Assembly: GCF_039822265.1 (NCBI RefSeq)
Contig: NZ_JBAJEX010000004.1
Coordinates: 1-64,000, forward strand
DNA: 64,000 nt
Source of the DNA: Thiobacter sp. AK1
GTDB taxonomy: Bacteria > Pseudomonadota > Gammaproteobacteria > Burkholderiales > Thiobacteraceae
Direction: 5' to 3'
Part shown: positions 8,674 through 21,901 of the stretch, piece by piece
Layout: each line of letters begins with the position of its first letter
Position numbering within the stretch: the first letter of the stretch is position 1
Program-made: the position numbers and the translations under genes
Notes under the pieces: model-generated
The model's input: only the letters and a program-made list of their open reading frames with translations
What the model was told of the DNA's origin: nothing
The model's database searches: none

Positions 8674-9858
8674 ATGAATCTGCACGAATACCAGGCCAAG
8701 GAACTCTTGCGTGAGTATGCCATCCCCACCCCGCGTGGGGTGGTGATGGAAAACACCCTGCACGCGGAAGTCGCCACCAACGAACTGGGCGGCAGTCGTT
8801 GGGTGGTGAAGGCACAGATCCATGCCGGCGGGCGGGGCAAGGCCGGTGGTGTGCGCGTGGTGAACTCGGTGGACGAATTGCGCCAGGTTGCGGACGAATT
8901 GCTGGGACGACCGCTGGTGACCTATCAGAACGCGCCCCAGGGCCAGCCGGTCTTGCGCGTCCTTGTGGAGGAGACCCTGGCGGTGGCGCGGGAGCTGTAT
9001 CTATCGGTGCTCGTGGATCGGGAGAAGGAGCGCATCGCAGTCGTGGCTTCCAGCGCTGGCGGCATGGACATCGAGGACGTGGCACGGAGCACGCCCGAAC
9101 GCATCCTGCGCGAGCTGTGCGACCCTTTGCTGGGCCTGCAGGAATTCCAGTGCCGCGCGCTCGCCTTCGCCCTGGGGCTGCGCGGGACCCAGGTGAGCGA
9201 GTTGACGCGCCTTTTGCGCAATGCCTACCGGCTGTTCGTGAGCAACGATTTGTCGCTGTTGGAGATCAATCCCCTGGTGCTCACGGAAGACGGCAGACTG
9301 GTGGCCCTGGATTGCAAGATCAGCGTGGACGACAACGCCCTATGGCGGCGACCGCGCCTGGCCGACCTGCGCGACGCGAGCCAGGACGATCCCAAGGAAG
9401 CCGCCGCGCACGCCGTGGGCCTCAACTACATCGCCCTGGACGGCAACATTGGGTGCATGGTCAATGGCGCGGGACTGGCCATGGCCACCATGGACCTCAT
9501 CAAGCTGCATGGCGGTGCGCCCGCCAACTTCCTGGACGTGGGGGGCGGCGCCACTGCGGAGACCGTGGCCAAGGCCTTCAAGATCATCCTCTCCGATCCC
9601 AAGGTGAAGGCCATCCTCGTCAACATCTTCGGCGGCATCATGCGCTGCGACGTGATCGCCGAGGGCATCATCCAGGCGGTGAAGGAGGTGGGTGTAGAAG
9701 TGCCGGTGGTGGTGCGACTGGAGGGTACCAACGTCGATCTGGGACGCAACATGCTGGCCCAGTCGGGGCTGAAGATCCTCTCCGCTCCCAGCCTCACCGA
9801 AGCCGCGCAGCTGGCGGTGGCGGCCGCCTGCAACGAGCACGGCCGTAGAAAGCCCTGA
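8674..9858 (+). CDS. sucC: Succinate-CoA ligase beta subunit
   Basis: The 394-residue protein has the ATP-grasp domain from [12 protein letters not shown] onward, the GGRGKAGGV loop near residue 50 and the C-terminal ligase fold with '[11 protein letters not shown]', 'FLDVGGGA' and '[10 protein letters not shown]'. Length and motifs fit SucC, which with SucD makes succinyl-CoA synthetase of the TCA cycle. GGAAG lies 8 bp before the ATG. The alpha subunit gene sucD normally follows directly; here 200 bp of featureless sequence and then an IS256-family copy follow, so sucD must be elsewhere or lost. A malate-CoA ligase (MtkA) is an alternative that the sequence alone does not exclude. Confidence 0.9.
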   Translation: MNLHEYQAKELLREYAIPTPRGVVMENTLHAEVATNELGGSRWVVKAQIHAGGRGKAGGVRVVNSVDELRQVADELLGRPLVTYQNAPQGQPVLRVLVEETLAVARELYLSVLVDREKERIAVVASSAGGMDIEDVARSTPERILRELCDPLLGLQEFQCRALAFALGLRGTQVSELTRLLRNAYRLFVSNDLSLLEINPLVLTEDGRLVALDCKISVDDNALWRRPRLADLRDASQDDPKEAAAHAVGLNYIALDGNIGCMVNGAGLAMATMDLIKLHGGAPANFLDVGGGATAETVAKAFKIILSDPKVKAILVNIFGGIMRCDVIAEGIIQAVKEVGVEVPVVVRLEGTNVDLGRNMLAQSGLKILSAPSLTEAAQLAVAAACNEHGRRKP

Positions 9859-10167
9859 GGCGACGACACCACGCCCCGCCACCATCCTTGCCCTTCATCC
9901 ACCGCCAGGGAAAAGCGGACGGCAGAAACACTTCACGTCATTCCCAGCGAGCTTGAAAAAAGCACGTGACGAGCTGCCCGTGGACGTGGTTTGCGGGCAC
10001 GCGCAAATCCAGCTATCGTGGCCATGGCCGGGGCTGATCGTGGACGCCGGCTAGTTGTGTGTGTCAAGTTGTGCAAATATGCAGATCAGGTAAGTGGTTG
10101 ATCTCCGTTGCGCTGTCGGTGCCGCGTAGGGCAGAGGCCGAAGCGGTGCCGACAGCGGCTAGCCGCG

Positions 10168-11233
10168 TCAGGCGGCCAGTCTCAGCGCCTCCTTTTTCTG
10201 CTCCGCCAGCAGCGTCATGTTCAGGTAGCGACTGTCCTTTAGCCACGCTTCGTGGGTCTCGACGCACAGCGCCCGGATCAGCCGCAGGCAGGCGTCGTCT
10301 GCCTTCTGCGGCAGGTCGTCCAGGGCATTCCTCAAGAAATGCACATAGCAGCGCTGCCAGCCGGCTTCGGTCAGGGCCTCCCGGATGGCCTTCTTGAGGC
10401 CGGCATGGTCGTCGGAGACGACGAATTCGACACCGGATAGCCCCCGCTGCTTGAGCCGAATCAGAAAGTCCTTCCAGCTGCTCTGGCTCTCGCGGTTGGC
10501 CAGCTCGACCGCCAGCACCTGGCGTTGCCCTTCCCAGTTGATGCCGATGGCGATCCGCACCGCCCGCTGCTGGATCACACCCGCTCGTAGCGGGCGTTGA
10601 GGATCAGGTCAGGATGGGGTTCGGTCAGAAGGCGGTTGGCAAAGCGCGCCAAGGCATCATCCAGCCCCTTGTTGATGGCACTGATGGCGCTGGCCGAAAA
10701 ACTGTGGCCGCAGCGTTCTTCGGTGATGGCCTTGACCTTGCGGGTGGAGACGCCCTGCACATACATCTCGGCCAGCGCCGCCACCAAGGCCTTCTCGCGC
10801 CTGGCGTCGCGCTCGAACAAAGCCGTAGAGAATTCGCAGCTTCTGTCCCGCGGCACCCGCAGCTTATTGAGCATCACGTAAGTAGGTCACACCGTTGTGT
10901 CGTCCCCGCGAAAGCGGGGACCCAGGAACATGGCGAGAAATACCCTGGATTCCCGCTTTCGCGGGAATGACGTTTGACTTACGCAGCCTGTCAACGACTG
11001 ACGTTACGCTCAATAAGCGTGCCGATACGGGTGATGAGGCTGCGGCCGTCGTCGCCCGCACGGTCGCCATTCCTGCTCTCGGTCCGCTCGCCCGGCGCCG
11101 CCCCCAGAAATTCGGTCATCTCGCCTTCCAGAACCTCTTGCAGGGCTTCCTTCATCAGCGCCTTCATCAGGTCGCGGTCGTTTGCGACCGCTTCCACTGC
11201 CAACATCTTCGTCTTATGATTCCTCGTGGTCAT
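10168..11233 (-). pseudogene. Mutator/IS256 transposase, broken
   Basis: Three pieces are recognisable. 10991-11233 is the N-terminus (MTTRNHKTKML). 10575-10877 is the middle. 10168-10578 is the C-terminal catalytic part with the 'VVSDDHAGL' and 'WQRCYVHFLRNAL' motifs. The gene is interrupted by a MITE, frameshifted after 'ARYERV' (a run directly followed by TGA) and shortened by a 264-bp deletion that removes the segment containing the catalytic glutamate. The first catalytic Asp of the DDE triad appears as Asn ('ILNARYERV', where the family has LDxxY). Not functional. Confidence 0.85.
10867..11013. repeat. 147-bp MITE, copy inside IS copy 1
   Basis: Begins TTGAGCATCACG and ends GTTACGCTCAA, flanked by TA on both sides. 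It contains two internal hairpins (GTCCCCGCGAAAGCGGGGAC and TTCCCGCTTTCGCGGGAA). The TA duplication and terminal repeats point to mobilisation by an IS630/Tc1-mariner type transposase; no such transposase lies in the window. Confidence 0.85.
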
Positions 11234-11387
11234 GGTTTGCCCTCCTTCAGGGTTCAAGGTCGATCTCAATCATCAACCTCTTACCATGACCACCCGCCCG
11301 CTCCCTACTGACTGCAGACGCTTTTGCACATAAGTCAGCACATACCCCGACTGACCTGCTGCTGCATGTAGGGGATGCCACAACTTC

Positions 11388-12125
11388 TCAGGGCAGGAAG
11401 ACATGCGCGCGGTGATACCGCAAATACTTGCGGTGTCCGGGCAAGACGAAACGCAGGCGCGGCAGCGCGTCGAGTTTCAGGAATTGCCTCGCTTGCACTG
11501 CGAGGCGCGAGGAAATGAGAGTCTGACCTTCGTCGTCGAACGCGATTAGACCTTGGTCGAATAGCGCGTCAAACTGGACTGCCAGCAGCAGGCCGTTGAA
11601 GGGGTCCAACCGCTCTTCGTCTGTCGCGCGTGCCCATGGTTTGGCGTGGCTGGCGCGCAGCAGGGCTGGGGGCAGGGCCAGATCGCAGAGCGCGCAGCGC
11701 CCCTCCCACAAGTTCATCAAAGCCTCGCGGAAGAGGTCCTGGCCGATGCGCTGGCGTACCTCCCGCGTGCGTTCGGTTTCTGGAATGGCCGCCAGGCGAT
11801 CCTCCAGCGCGGCCAAAAGCAGCGTCGCCCGATGCGCTTGCAACGCATGCAGCAGCCGCAGCGCCTCGTAAAGCTGGTCGTCTCTCGTGGCCAGGCCGAC
11901 GTCGCGCATGCCCGGCGGCGTTGCTGTCTGCGCCGCGACGAGTCCAACACGGTGAACCAAGCCGGGCTCCGGCGTGGCGATCAAGGTTTGGCCGCCCTCC
12001 GAGCGGATGGCCAACACCGCCTGTGAGCCGCTGACTCGCGCCTGGAACCACCCGGCCGGGGTCGTGGGCTCGACGAGGTCGTAACCGGCGTCATTCAACG
12101 CTTTTTCAACCAGGATCGGAAGCAT
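11388..12125 (-). CDS. HNH endonuclease (HNH_2-like), last gene of the island operon
   Basis: The 245-residue protein has an unassigned N-terminal region (1-130) and a C-terminal HNH_2-type domain: Cys144-x2-Cys147, SHAKPW at 159-164, 'DPFNGLLL' at 174-181 and 'FDALFDQGLIAF' following. This pattern marks metal-dependent DNA-nicking or cutting nucleases common in restriction and defence loci. It starts 2 bp after the stop of the RNA-ligase-like gene, so the two are probably co-translated. Its position at the operon end next to an IS copy means a downstream gene may have been lost. Target and strand preference are unknown. Confidence 0.8.
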   Translation of the reverse strand: MLPILVEKALNDAGYDLVEPTTPAGWFQARVSGSQAVLAIRSEGGQTLIATPEPGLVHRVGLVAAQTATPPGMRDVGLATRDDQLYEALRLLHALQAHRATLLLAALEDRLAAIPETERTREVRQRIGQDLFREALMNLWEGRCALCDLALPPALLRASHAKPWARATDEERLDPFNGLLLAVQFDALFDQGLIAFDDEGQTLISSRLAVQARQFLKLDALPRLRFVLPGHRKYLRYHRAHVFLP

Positions 12126-12127
12126 GG

Positions 12128-12826
12128 CTAGCCTTGCTCCGCACTCGCCTTGAGCCGGTTCCAGCGCAAGGGTTGACGGCGCCAGTGCGTTTCGATGCCC
12201 TGAACAAAGTCGGGGCGCACGAGTTTGGCGCGCGCACGCAGCCACGCATCGTCTTCCCGGCGCAGGATGACACCCTCCGGAGGGCCTAGGCGATATCGGC
12301 TGGCGCTGCGCATCACGGCATCCTGCAACTGCGGCAATGTGAAGCGGCCCTGATGCAGGCGGGCAATGTGCGGCACGCCAGCCGCATGCGCCCAGGCATT
12401 GCGCCGCGTCGTGCTCCAGAAGCGCTGCGCGTTGCGATCCCACACATCAAACACCAGCCACCAGTCCGGGAGCCTGTCGTAATCCAGGGAGTGGCGGGCT
12501 GCGCACCACTCTCCAAAAACTATCAGATGTGGCTCGAGCGCATCGAACAGGCGCTCCTGATGCTGAACCAACCACGCTCCCAGCCGGCGGAACTCGCCGG
12601 AATAAGGCGGCGACAACCAGCCGCCGCGGTGTTGCACGCGCAAGCTGCCGTCCGGGCTGATCGACAGGCCCAGATTGGCACCATCGAGCTTTTCCTCGAC
12701 AACGATCTCGCCGCCGAGGAGCTCGTCGGTCTCTGCCGGCGAAAGTACCTTGTCATCACGCGGCTCGCCCTTGCCGAGCCAGACGAGGTGCGGCGTGTGC
12801 GGGAAACGGAAGAAGGCTTCGTTCAT
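12128..12826 (-). CDS. RNA-ligase-family nucleotidyltransferase
   Basis: The 232-residue protein contains the ordered motifs of covalent nucleotidyltransferases: motif I KLDGAN at 46-51 (Lys46 would carry AMP), 'LIVFGEWC' (motif III), 'WWLVFDVWD' (IIIa), 'PPEGVILR' (IV) and 'RAKLVRP' (V). It is compact and lacks any obvious extra domain, so it resembles the PF09414 RNA ligase group more than replicative DNA ligases. The expected reaction is ATP-dependent adenylation and sealing of a nick or break. The ATG overlaps the stop of the PIN gene by one base (TGATG), implying translational coupling. In this context it may repair RNA or DNA cut by neighbouring nucleases; that is inference. Confidence 0.85.
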   Translation of the reverse strand: MNEAFFRFPHTPHLVWLGKGEPRDDKVLSPAETDELLGGEIVVEEKLDGANLGLSISPDGSLRVQHRGGWLSPPYSGEFRRLGAWLVQHQERLFDALEPHLIVFGEWCAARHSLDYDRLPDWWLVFDVWDRNAQRFWSTTRRNAWAHAAGVPHIARLHQGRFTLPQLQDAVMRSASRYRLGPPEGVILRREDDAWLRARAKLVRPDFVQGIETHWRRQPLRWNRLKASAEQG

Positions 12827-13353
12827 CAGAGCGGCGGCGGCACTTCGCCCGGAAACTTTTTCTGGAAGAACCTGCGAATATCCTGCGGGCATGGGAACTC
12901 GACGCGAATGCCGTGCGCTTGAAGCTGACTTTGCCAGCGCAGCCATTTGCTGTCGGCGGCCTGCAAAACTGGAGGCTTGCTTGGATGCGCATACGCCACC
13001 GCGACATATTTGCGGTCTGGCGGATCGAACTGATCGGCCAAAGCGGGATCTGGAAACTCGGCGTAATCGTGGTCTGCATGCTTGGTGAGCGCGACCTGAT
13101 GCACTTTGTTCGGATTGGCCTTGTTTTGCAAAAGCCATTTGAGAAATGCCTCGCCCGGCCCCTTGCCTGTCCGCGTATCGAGCTTGCGCTGATATTCGCC
13201 CAGAATCTCGAACGCCTTGTCGATGACCACGCATTCGTTTTTTTGAATGCGCTCGAGCCGTTCAATGCACGCCAACACGCATTGGGGCGATACGTCGTGA
13301 TGGCGCTGACTGGCGACCAGCAGCACATTGGTATCGATGACGACCTCAGCCAT
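12826..13353 (-). CDS. PIN-domain ribonuclease-like protein
   Basis: The 175-residue protein begins with the PIN strand VVIDTNVLL (Asp7). It also carries an acidic helix 'DKAFEILGEYQ', a third acidic site 'DPPDRKYVAVA' and 'QAADSKWLRW', the order of acidic residues expected for a PIN active site. I chose the start at MAEVVID because GGAGGGG lies 7 bp upstream; an in-frame ATG at 13368 is also possible. Either start overlaps the end of the ATPase gene (8 or 23 bp). PIN proteins are usually single-strand RNases; pairing with an ATPase, as here, is often seen in toxins or defence effectors. No VapB-type antitoxin is adjacent. Confidence 0.8.
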   Translation of the reverse strand: MAEVVIDTNVLLVASQRHHDVSPQCVLACIERLERIQKNECVVIDKAFEILGEYQRKLDTRTGKGPGEAFLKWLLQNKANPNKVHQVALTKHADHDYAEFPDPALADQFDPPDRKYVAVAYAHPSKPPVLQAADSKWLRWQSQLQAHGIRVEFPCPQDIRRFFQKKFPGEVPPPL

Positions 13354-14740
13354 GTAAAACCCCTCCATCGTTCATCTGACGCTGCATGGCGGCTTTGGTG
13401 CGCGCCGCGATCTCGCCCAGATCATCGCCAAAAAAACCTTCGGGCCAGTTTTCGATCTCACCGAAGCGATTGAGCTTGAGTTCTTCGAGCTGCGCGCCTG
13501 TGTTGCCATCGCGCACGAAATAGACCGCCACGTCCTCGGGTTCGAGAAGCCGCTCGGCCACGCGCCGCTGCAGGCGCAGCAAAAAGTGCTCGGAGTGACT
13601 CTCGATCACGAGCTGTACGTTGCGCGGCCTGCCGTTTTCATAGGCCTGGACCGCGCTGATGAAGGCATCGGCCAGCTCGGCCTGCACCTTCGGGTGGAGG
13701 TGAATTTCCGGCTGCTCCATCCACACCGTGCTGTGCGGTGGCGCGTAAAAAGCCTGCACCAGCGCCGGCAGAACTTGCGAGACCCCAAAACCCACGTCGG
13801 TAAGTTTGACGTCGGGGCCGTTGGCGCGGGTGCGGACGACCACTTCGTATTCTTTCCGCCCTTTGGCGATCGGCCGCACGTTGAAGCTGTGTATCACACC
13901 GAGGTCTTTGAGCCACGCGGCGATGAAGGTATCGAAGCGCTGGCGGCGCTGTTTATAGCAGCGATTGAGTTCTCGGCCGGCGTCGGCGGCGGCCAAGATC
14001 GCGGCGATCGCATACTCCCCGCGCGCTCCCACATTCGGCACCGTGTCGCCCGCCCAGTGATAGGTGCGCTGCGGTGGTTCGCGCAGCGGCCCGAGGTACA
14101 CCAGCCCATCCAGCAGACGCTCGAGCTCCAGCGGCAAGACTGCGAGCGCATCGGCGTTCTGGTAGCGCGCCAGTGTCACGTCCGAGAAACGGTAGAACTT
14201 CTCGGGCGGCTCGACATCCCACTTGCGCCCTAGCGCATGTATCAAGCGCATCGGTTTGACATCGAGTTTTGCTTTACCGCGCGCGTCAAGTCCGTGCGTG
14301 ACGTTCAAGGTCGTTTGATTTTCGTGCAGCAGCGCGTAACTGAACTGTTCGACCATGGGCAAGCCGCGGGCATCGGCCCGCAGGGTGGTAGAAAGCCGCA
14401 GGTGATCGGCGGGAAAGGCCGCTTTCTTGTTGAGGGGGTCGGTGATCGTGAGCGGCACCGGCAGTTTCCAGCCCAGCATGAAGCTGAGTTTGGCCTTGAG
14501 ATTATGCTGATAGAGGCAGTCCTTGAACGTGCCCAGATCGATGTCCGACTGCAGGTCACCCAGATGGAGCGCGCGCTTGCGATCTGCCAGCCGCGCGGTC
14601 TGCTTGAGCGCCAGCAGCAGGTGCCCCAAGCTGCTTTTACCGGCGCTGTTGGCGCCGAAGATGATTGTCAGCGGCGCAAGGCGGATCGGGCCCGTGTCGC
14701 GCCAGGCTTTGAAGTTCTGAATTTGCAGTTCGGTCAACAT
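13346..14740 (-). CDS. AAA ATPase of the DUF3696/OLD-like group
   Basis: The 464-residue protein starts with the family's typical MLTELQIQNFKAW strand followed by a Walker A loop GANSAGKS (29-36). The Walker B region reads 'MEQPEIHLHP' near residue 330, and 'IESHSEHFLLRLQRR' follows, a hallmark of DUF3696 ATPases. No TOPRIM nuclease domain is seen, so cleavage would depend on a partner, plausibly the overlapping PIN protein. The start has GGAG upstream and lies 13 bp after the methyltransferase stop. The frame upstream of the ATG is open but is a shadow of the methyltransferase gene. Confidence 0.9.
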   Translation of the reverse strand: MLTELQIQNFKAWRDTGPIRLAPLTIIFGANSAGKSSLGHLLLALKQTARLADRKRALHLGDLQSDIDLGTFKDCLYQHNLKAKLSFMLGWKLPVPLTITDPLNKKAAFPADHLRLSTTLRADARGLPMVEQFSYALLHENQTTLNVTHGLDARGKAKLDVKPMRLIHALGRKWDVEPPEKFYRFSDVTLARYQNADALAVLPLELERLLDGLVYLGPLREPPQRTYHWAGDTVPNVGARGEYAIAAILAAADAGRELNRCYKQRRQRFDTFIAAWLKDLGVIHSFNVRPIAKGRKEYEVVVRTRANGPDVKLTDVGFGVSQVLPALVQAFYAPPHSTVWMEQPEIHLHPKVQAELADAFISAVQAYENGRPRNVQLVIESHSEHFLLRLQRRVAERLLEPEDVAVYFVRDGNTGAQLEELKLNRFGEIENWPEGFFGDDLGEIAARTKAAMQRQMNDGGVLHG

Positions 14741-14753
14741 CGGATTCTCCGGA

Positions 14754-19105
<4,352 letters not shown>

Positions 19106-19109
<4 letters not shown>

Positions 19110-21901
19110 GCGCAGGCTCCCGGCAGCAGTACGTAGGCGGCGATCACATCCACGGGCTTGAGCGCTCGCACTTCGTAGCGTCCGCGCGCGTCGGCTGCCT
19201 CGCGCACGCGGCGGTGGTCGGCGAGCAGGCGTTCGGCCTGGGCGTCGGCCAGCCGTTCGAGCCAGGGCTGGCGTTCTCGTATCGTGTCCAGAAGGGTTTG
19301 CATTTCGCGCTGCCGCACGGCATCGGGCAGGTTGCCCAGAGCCGGGGCCTGCAGCCAGGCCAATACCTCATCGCCCTGCACTTCGACGGGATCGGTACGG
19401 CCCTGCCAGGCCACGGGCAAAGCTTCTTCGACTAGCAAGGTGCGGCTGGCGCCAGCACGGGTGGCGATGAGTTGATGGCGCAGGCGCAGCAGCAGAACAG
19501 CGGTGATGCGCGTAACCGCCGGGCTGCGCCAGACACCGATGCGTCCGAGCGTGGCGAGCTGTTGGCCATCGTGCGCGTCTCCGCTCAAGGCGCGCTCGAG
19601 CAGCTCCTCGGCCAGCGTGGCGATCAGGGGGTGGCTGCGGTGAATGAAACGGGCGCCCGGCGCAGGCGGCTGGGTGAAGTCCACGCGCAGATCGTGCTCG
19701 ATGCCCACGCTGGCCAGACGCTCGCGCAGGCCAGGCGGCAGACTGCTGACCGGCACGGTGGCGCCGCGCGTGTGGAAGGTGAGCGCCGCGCCGAGTCGGG
19801 CCATCGCCTGGGTGACGAAGCGCTTGACGTCGTCGCTCGAGCCGAGCACGGCGCGCATGCGCTCCCACTCCGGCAGCACGTCGGCCGGGCGCAGGCGCCG
19901 CTGCGCGAAGACGGTGCGGTTCTTCTTGGCTTTTTCGGCCAGATCGGTCCAGCGCAGATCGAGCGCCCGGCTTTCTGCGTAGTCCTCGAAGTCGAACGCC
20001 TGCTGCGGACCGCGATTGCTGCGCAACATGACGGCCTTCATCAGCGCCTGGGTGAGCGTGTGGTCGTCGTCGGGCAGGGGCACGGGAACGCCCAGTTCCT
20101 GCCGGATTTTCTCTGCCTTGCGCAGGATGACCTGAAGCACCGCGCCATCCACGGGGTTGTTGGCGCCATAGATCAGCGTGGCGCGGACTGTCGGGCTGGG
20201 CTGACCGAAGCGATCGACGCGGCCTTCGCGCTGCTCGTGCCGGGTGGGGTTCCACGACAGGTCGTAGTGGACGATGGCATCGAAAAACTCGTGCAGGTTG
20301 ATGCCTTCCGACAGGCAGTCGGTGGCGATGAGCAGGCGGCGCTCGGCCTCGCCCAGCGCCTCGACACGGCGCGCGCGCTCCTCGGGCGGGAACTCGCCCG
20401 TGACACTGTCTACCGCCACCCCGCGAAACCGGCCGTGCAGGTGCTGGCGCAGGTAGTGCGCGGTGGCGATGTAGCGGCAGAACACCACGGGGTTGAAGCC
20501 GTCGTTCAAAAGCTGCTGGAGGTGGTCGGTGAGCAGGCGCAGCTTGGGGTCGCCCGCCTCGCCAGCGAGCGCCTCGGCCTCGCGCAACAGGCCGCGCAGC
20601 ACGGGGTCGCCGGTGTCGGCGGCGGGCGCCACATCGTCCTCGCTGAGCTGATCCTCCGCGCCGTCGAACAGCGGGCCCACCACATCTTCCGGTGACAGCT
20701 CCACCTGCTCGGCGGAGAGCCGGGTGCGAAGCGCCTGCACGGCGGCCGCCGGGCTGCTGGCAACACAACGCATCAGCGCCAGCGTGCCCCAGAAGGAGAG
20801 GCGCTGGCGGCGTTCGTCGTCCCCGGCGCGGCTCACCACCTCGCGGCAGTAGTCGAGCACGGCCGCAAAGAAGCGGTCCCACTGTCCGCTTAGCCGGTAG
20901 GTAATCTCCGTCGTCTGCCGCTGCGGAAAGATCCCGCCGTCGTGCCATTCGTCGATGTCAGGGCGGCGGCGCTGAACGAAATGCTGGGCGAGCTGCTCGC
21001 GCAGCTTCTCTTTGGCCTCGCCGGTGGCCGTGGCCAGCGCAGCGAATTCCGCTTTGAGCAGCGCAAGCAGGTTGAAGAAAGCGTGCTGATCGCCGCTGTG
21101 CGGCGTGGCGGTGAGCAGCACGAGATGGCGTGCGGCGTCTTGCGCGAGCTGTCGCAGCAGCTCGTAGCGTTGCTGGCGGTTCTGCCCGCTGCTGACGCAG
21201 GTGTGGGCCTCATCGACGATGACGAATTCAGGGCAGGCACGGATGAAGTCGTGACGGTGCCTTTCGGACTTGATGTAGTCGAGGCTGACGACGGTGATCG
21301 GATGGACGCGGAACAGCGATTCCCCGACCGGGATGCCGCGCTCGAGCCGTGCCGCACTGCTCGCTGTGACCGCGATCGCATCGAGATGGAAGCGTTCGGC
21401 CAGTTCCTGGGCCCACTGCTCGACCAGATGCGGCGGGCAGAGCACGGCCAGGCGCTGGATCTCACCGCGATCGTAGAGCTCGCGCGCGATCAATGCCGCC
21501 TCGATGGTCTTGCCGATGCCCACGTCGTCGGCGATCAGCAGGCGCACGGGGTCCAGACGCAACGCCATCAGCAGGGGCACGAGCTGGTAGGTGCGCGGCT
21601 CGACCGCAATGTTGCCAAAGGAGCGGAAGGGTCCTGCGCCGCGCTTGAGCGCCAGGCGCAGCGCGTCGGCGAGCAGAACGGCCTCGATCTGGCTGCCCTC
21701 TTGCACCGCGTCCGGAGGCGGGAAATAGGCGGATTCGATGCCGGGCTCGAGCGCGGCGTGAATCAGCGCCGTCTCGTCCTCGCCACCCGACAAGGGGCGC
21801 AGCCGCAGCAGCGGCGGCCGGCTTCCGGGCTGGACGATCCATTCGCGTCCCCGCACGCGAACCAGCGCGCCAGGGGCATAGTGCGGTGCAGCCGTGCTCA
21901 T
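19106..21901 (-). CDS. SNF2-family helicase/translocase, DISARM DrmD-like
   Basis: The 931-residue protein opens with a small beta-rich segment ('[11 protein letters not shown]', residues 13-23). An SNF2 ATPase follows: motif I 'DDVGIGKT' near 125, 'CPPHLVEQW' and DEAH near 230, then helicase C with '[12 protein letters not shown]' and '[13 protein letters not shown]' near 525-570. The helical C-terminal third is unassigned. Both flanking junctions overlap by 4 bp, typical of a co-translated complex. In class 1 DISARM the SNF2 helicase DrmD sits next to DrmMI in this way; the match rests on architecture and neighbours. Confidence 0.9.

Larger units (their letters stand above)
10058..11342 (-). 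mobile_element. IS256-family element, copy 1 (defective)
   Basis: About 1285 bp; ends were placed by imperfect terminal inverted repeats with the pattern TGTG-8 nt-TGTGCAAA at both ends. Flanking bases shared with copy 2 (TAGTTG on the left) make the boundaries uncertain by about 10 bp. No target duplication is visible. It is nearly identical to copy 2 at 27600-29150 except for a 264-bp in-frame deletion within the transposase, and carries the same 147-bp MITE at the same site. Confidence 0.8.

Noticed and set aside
10895-11311. Frame starting MCRPRESGDPG
   Set aside because: Typical spurious protein read from the MITE hairpins; the same words recur at each MITE copy.
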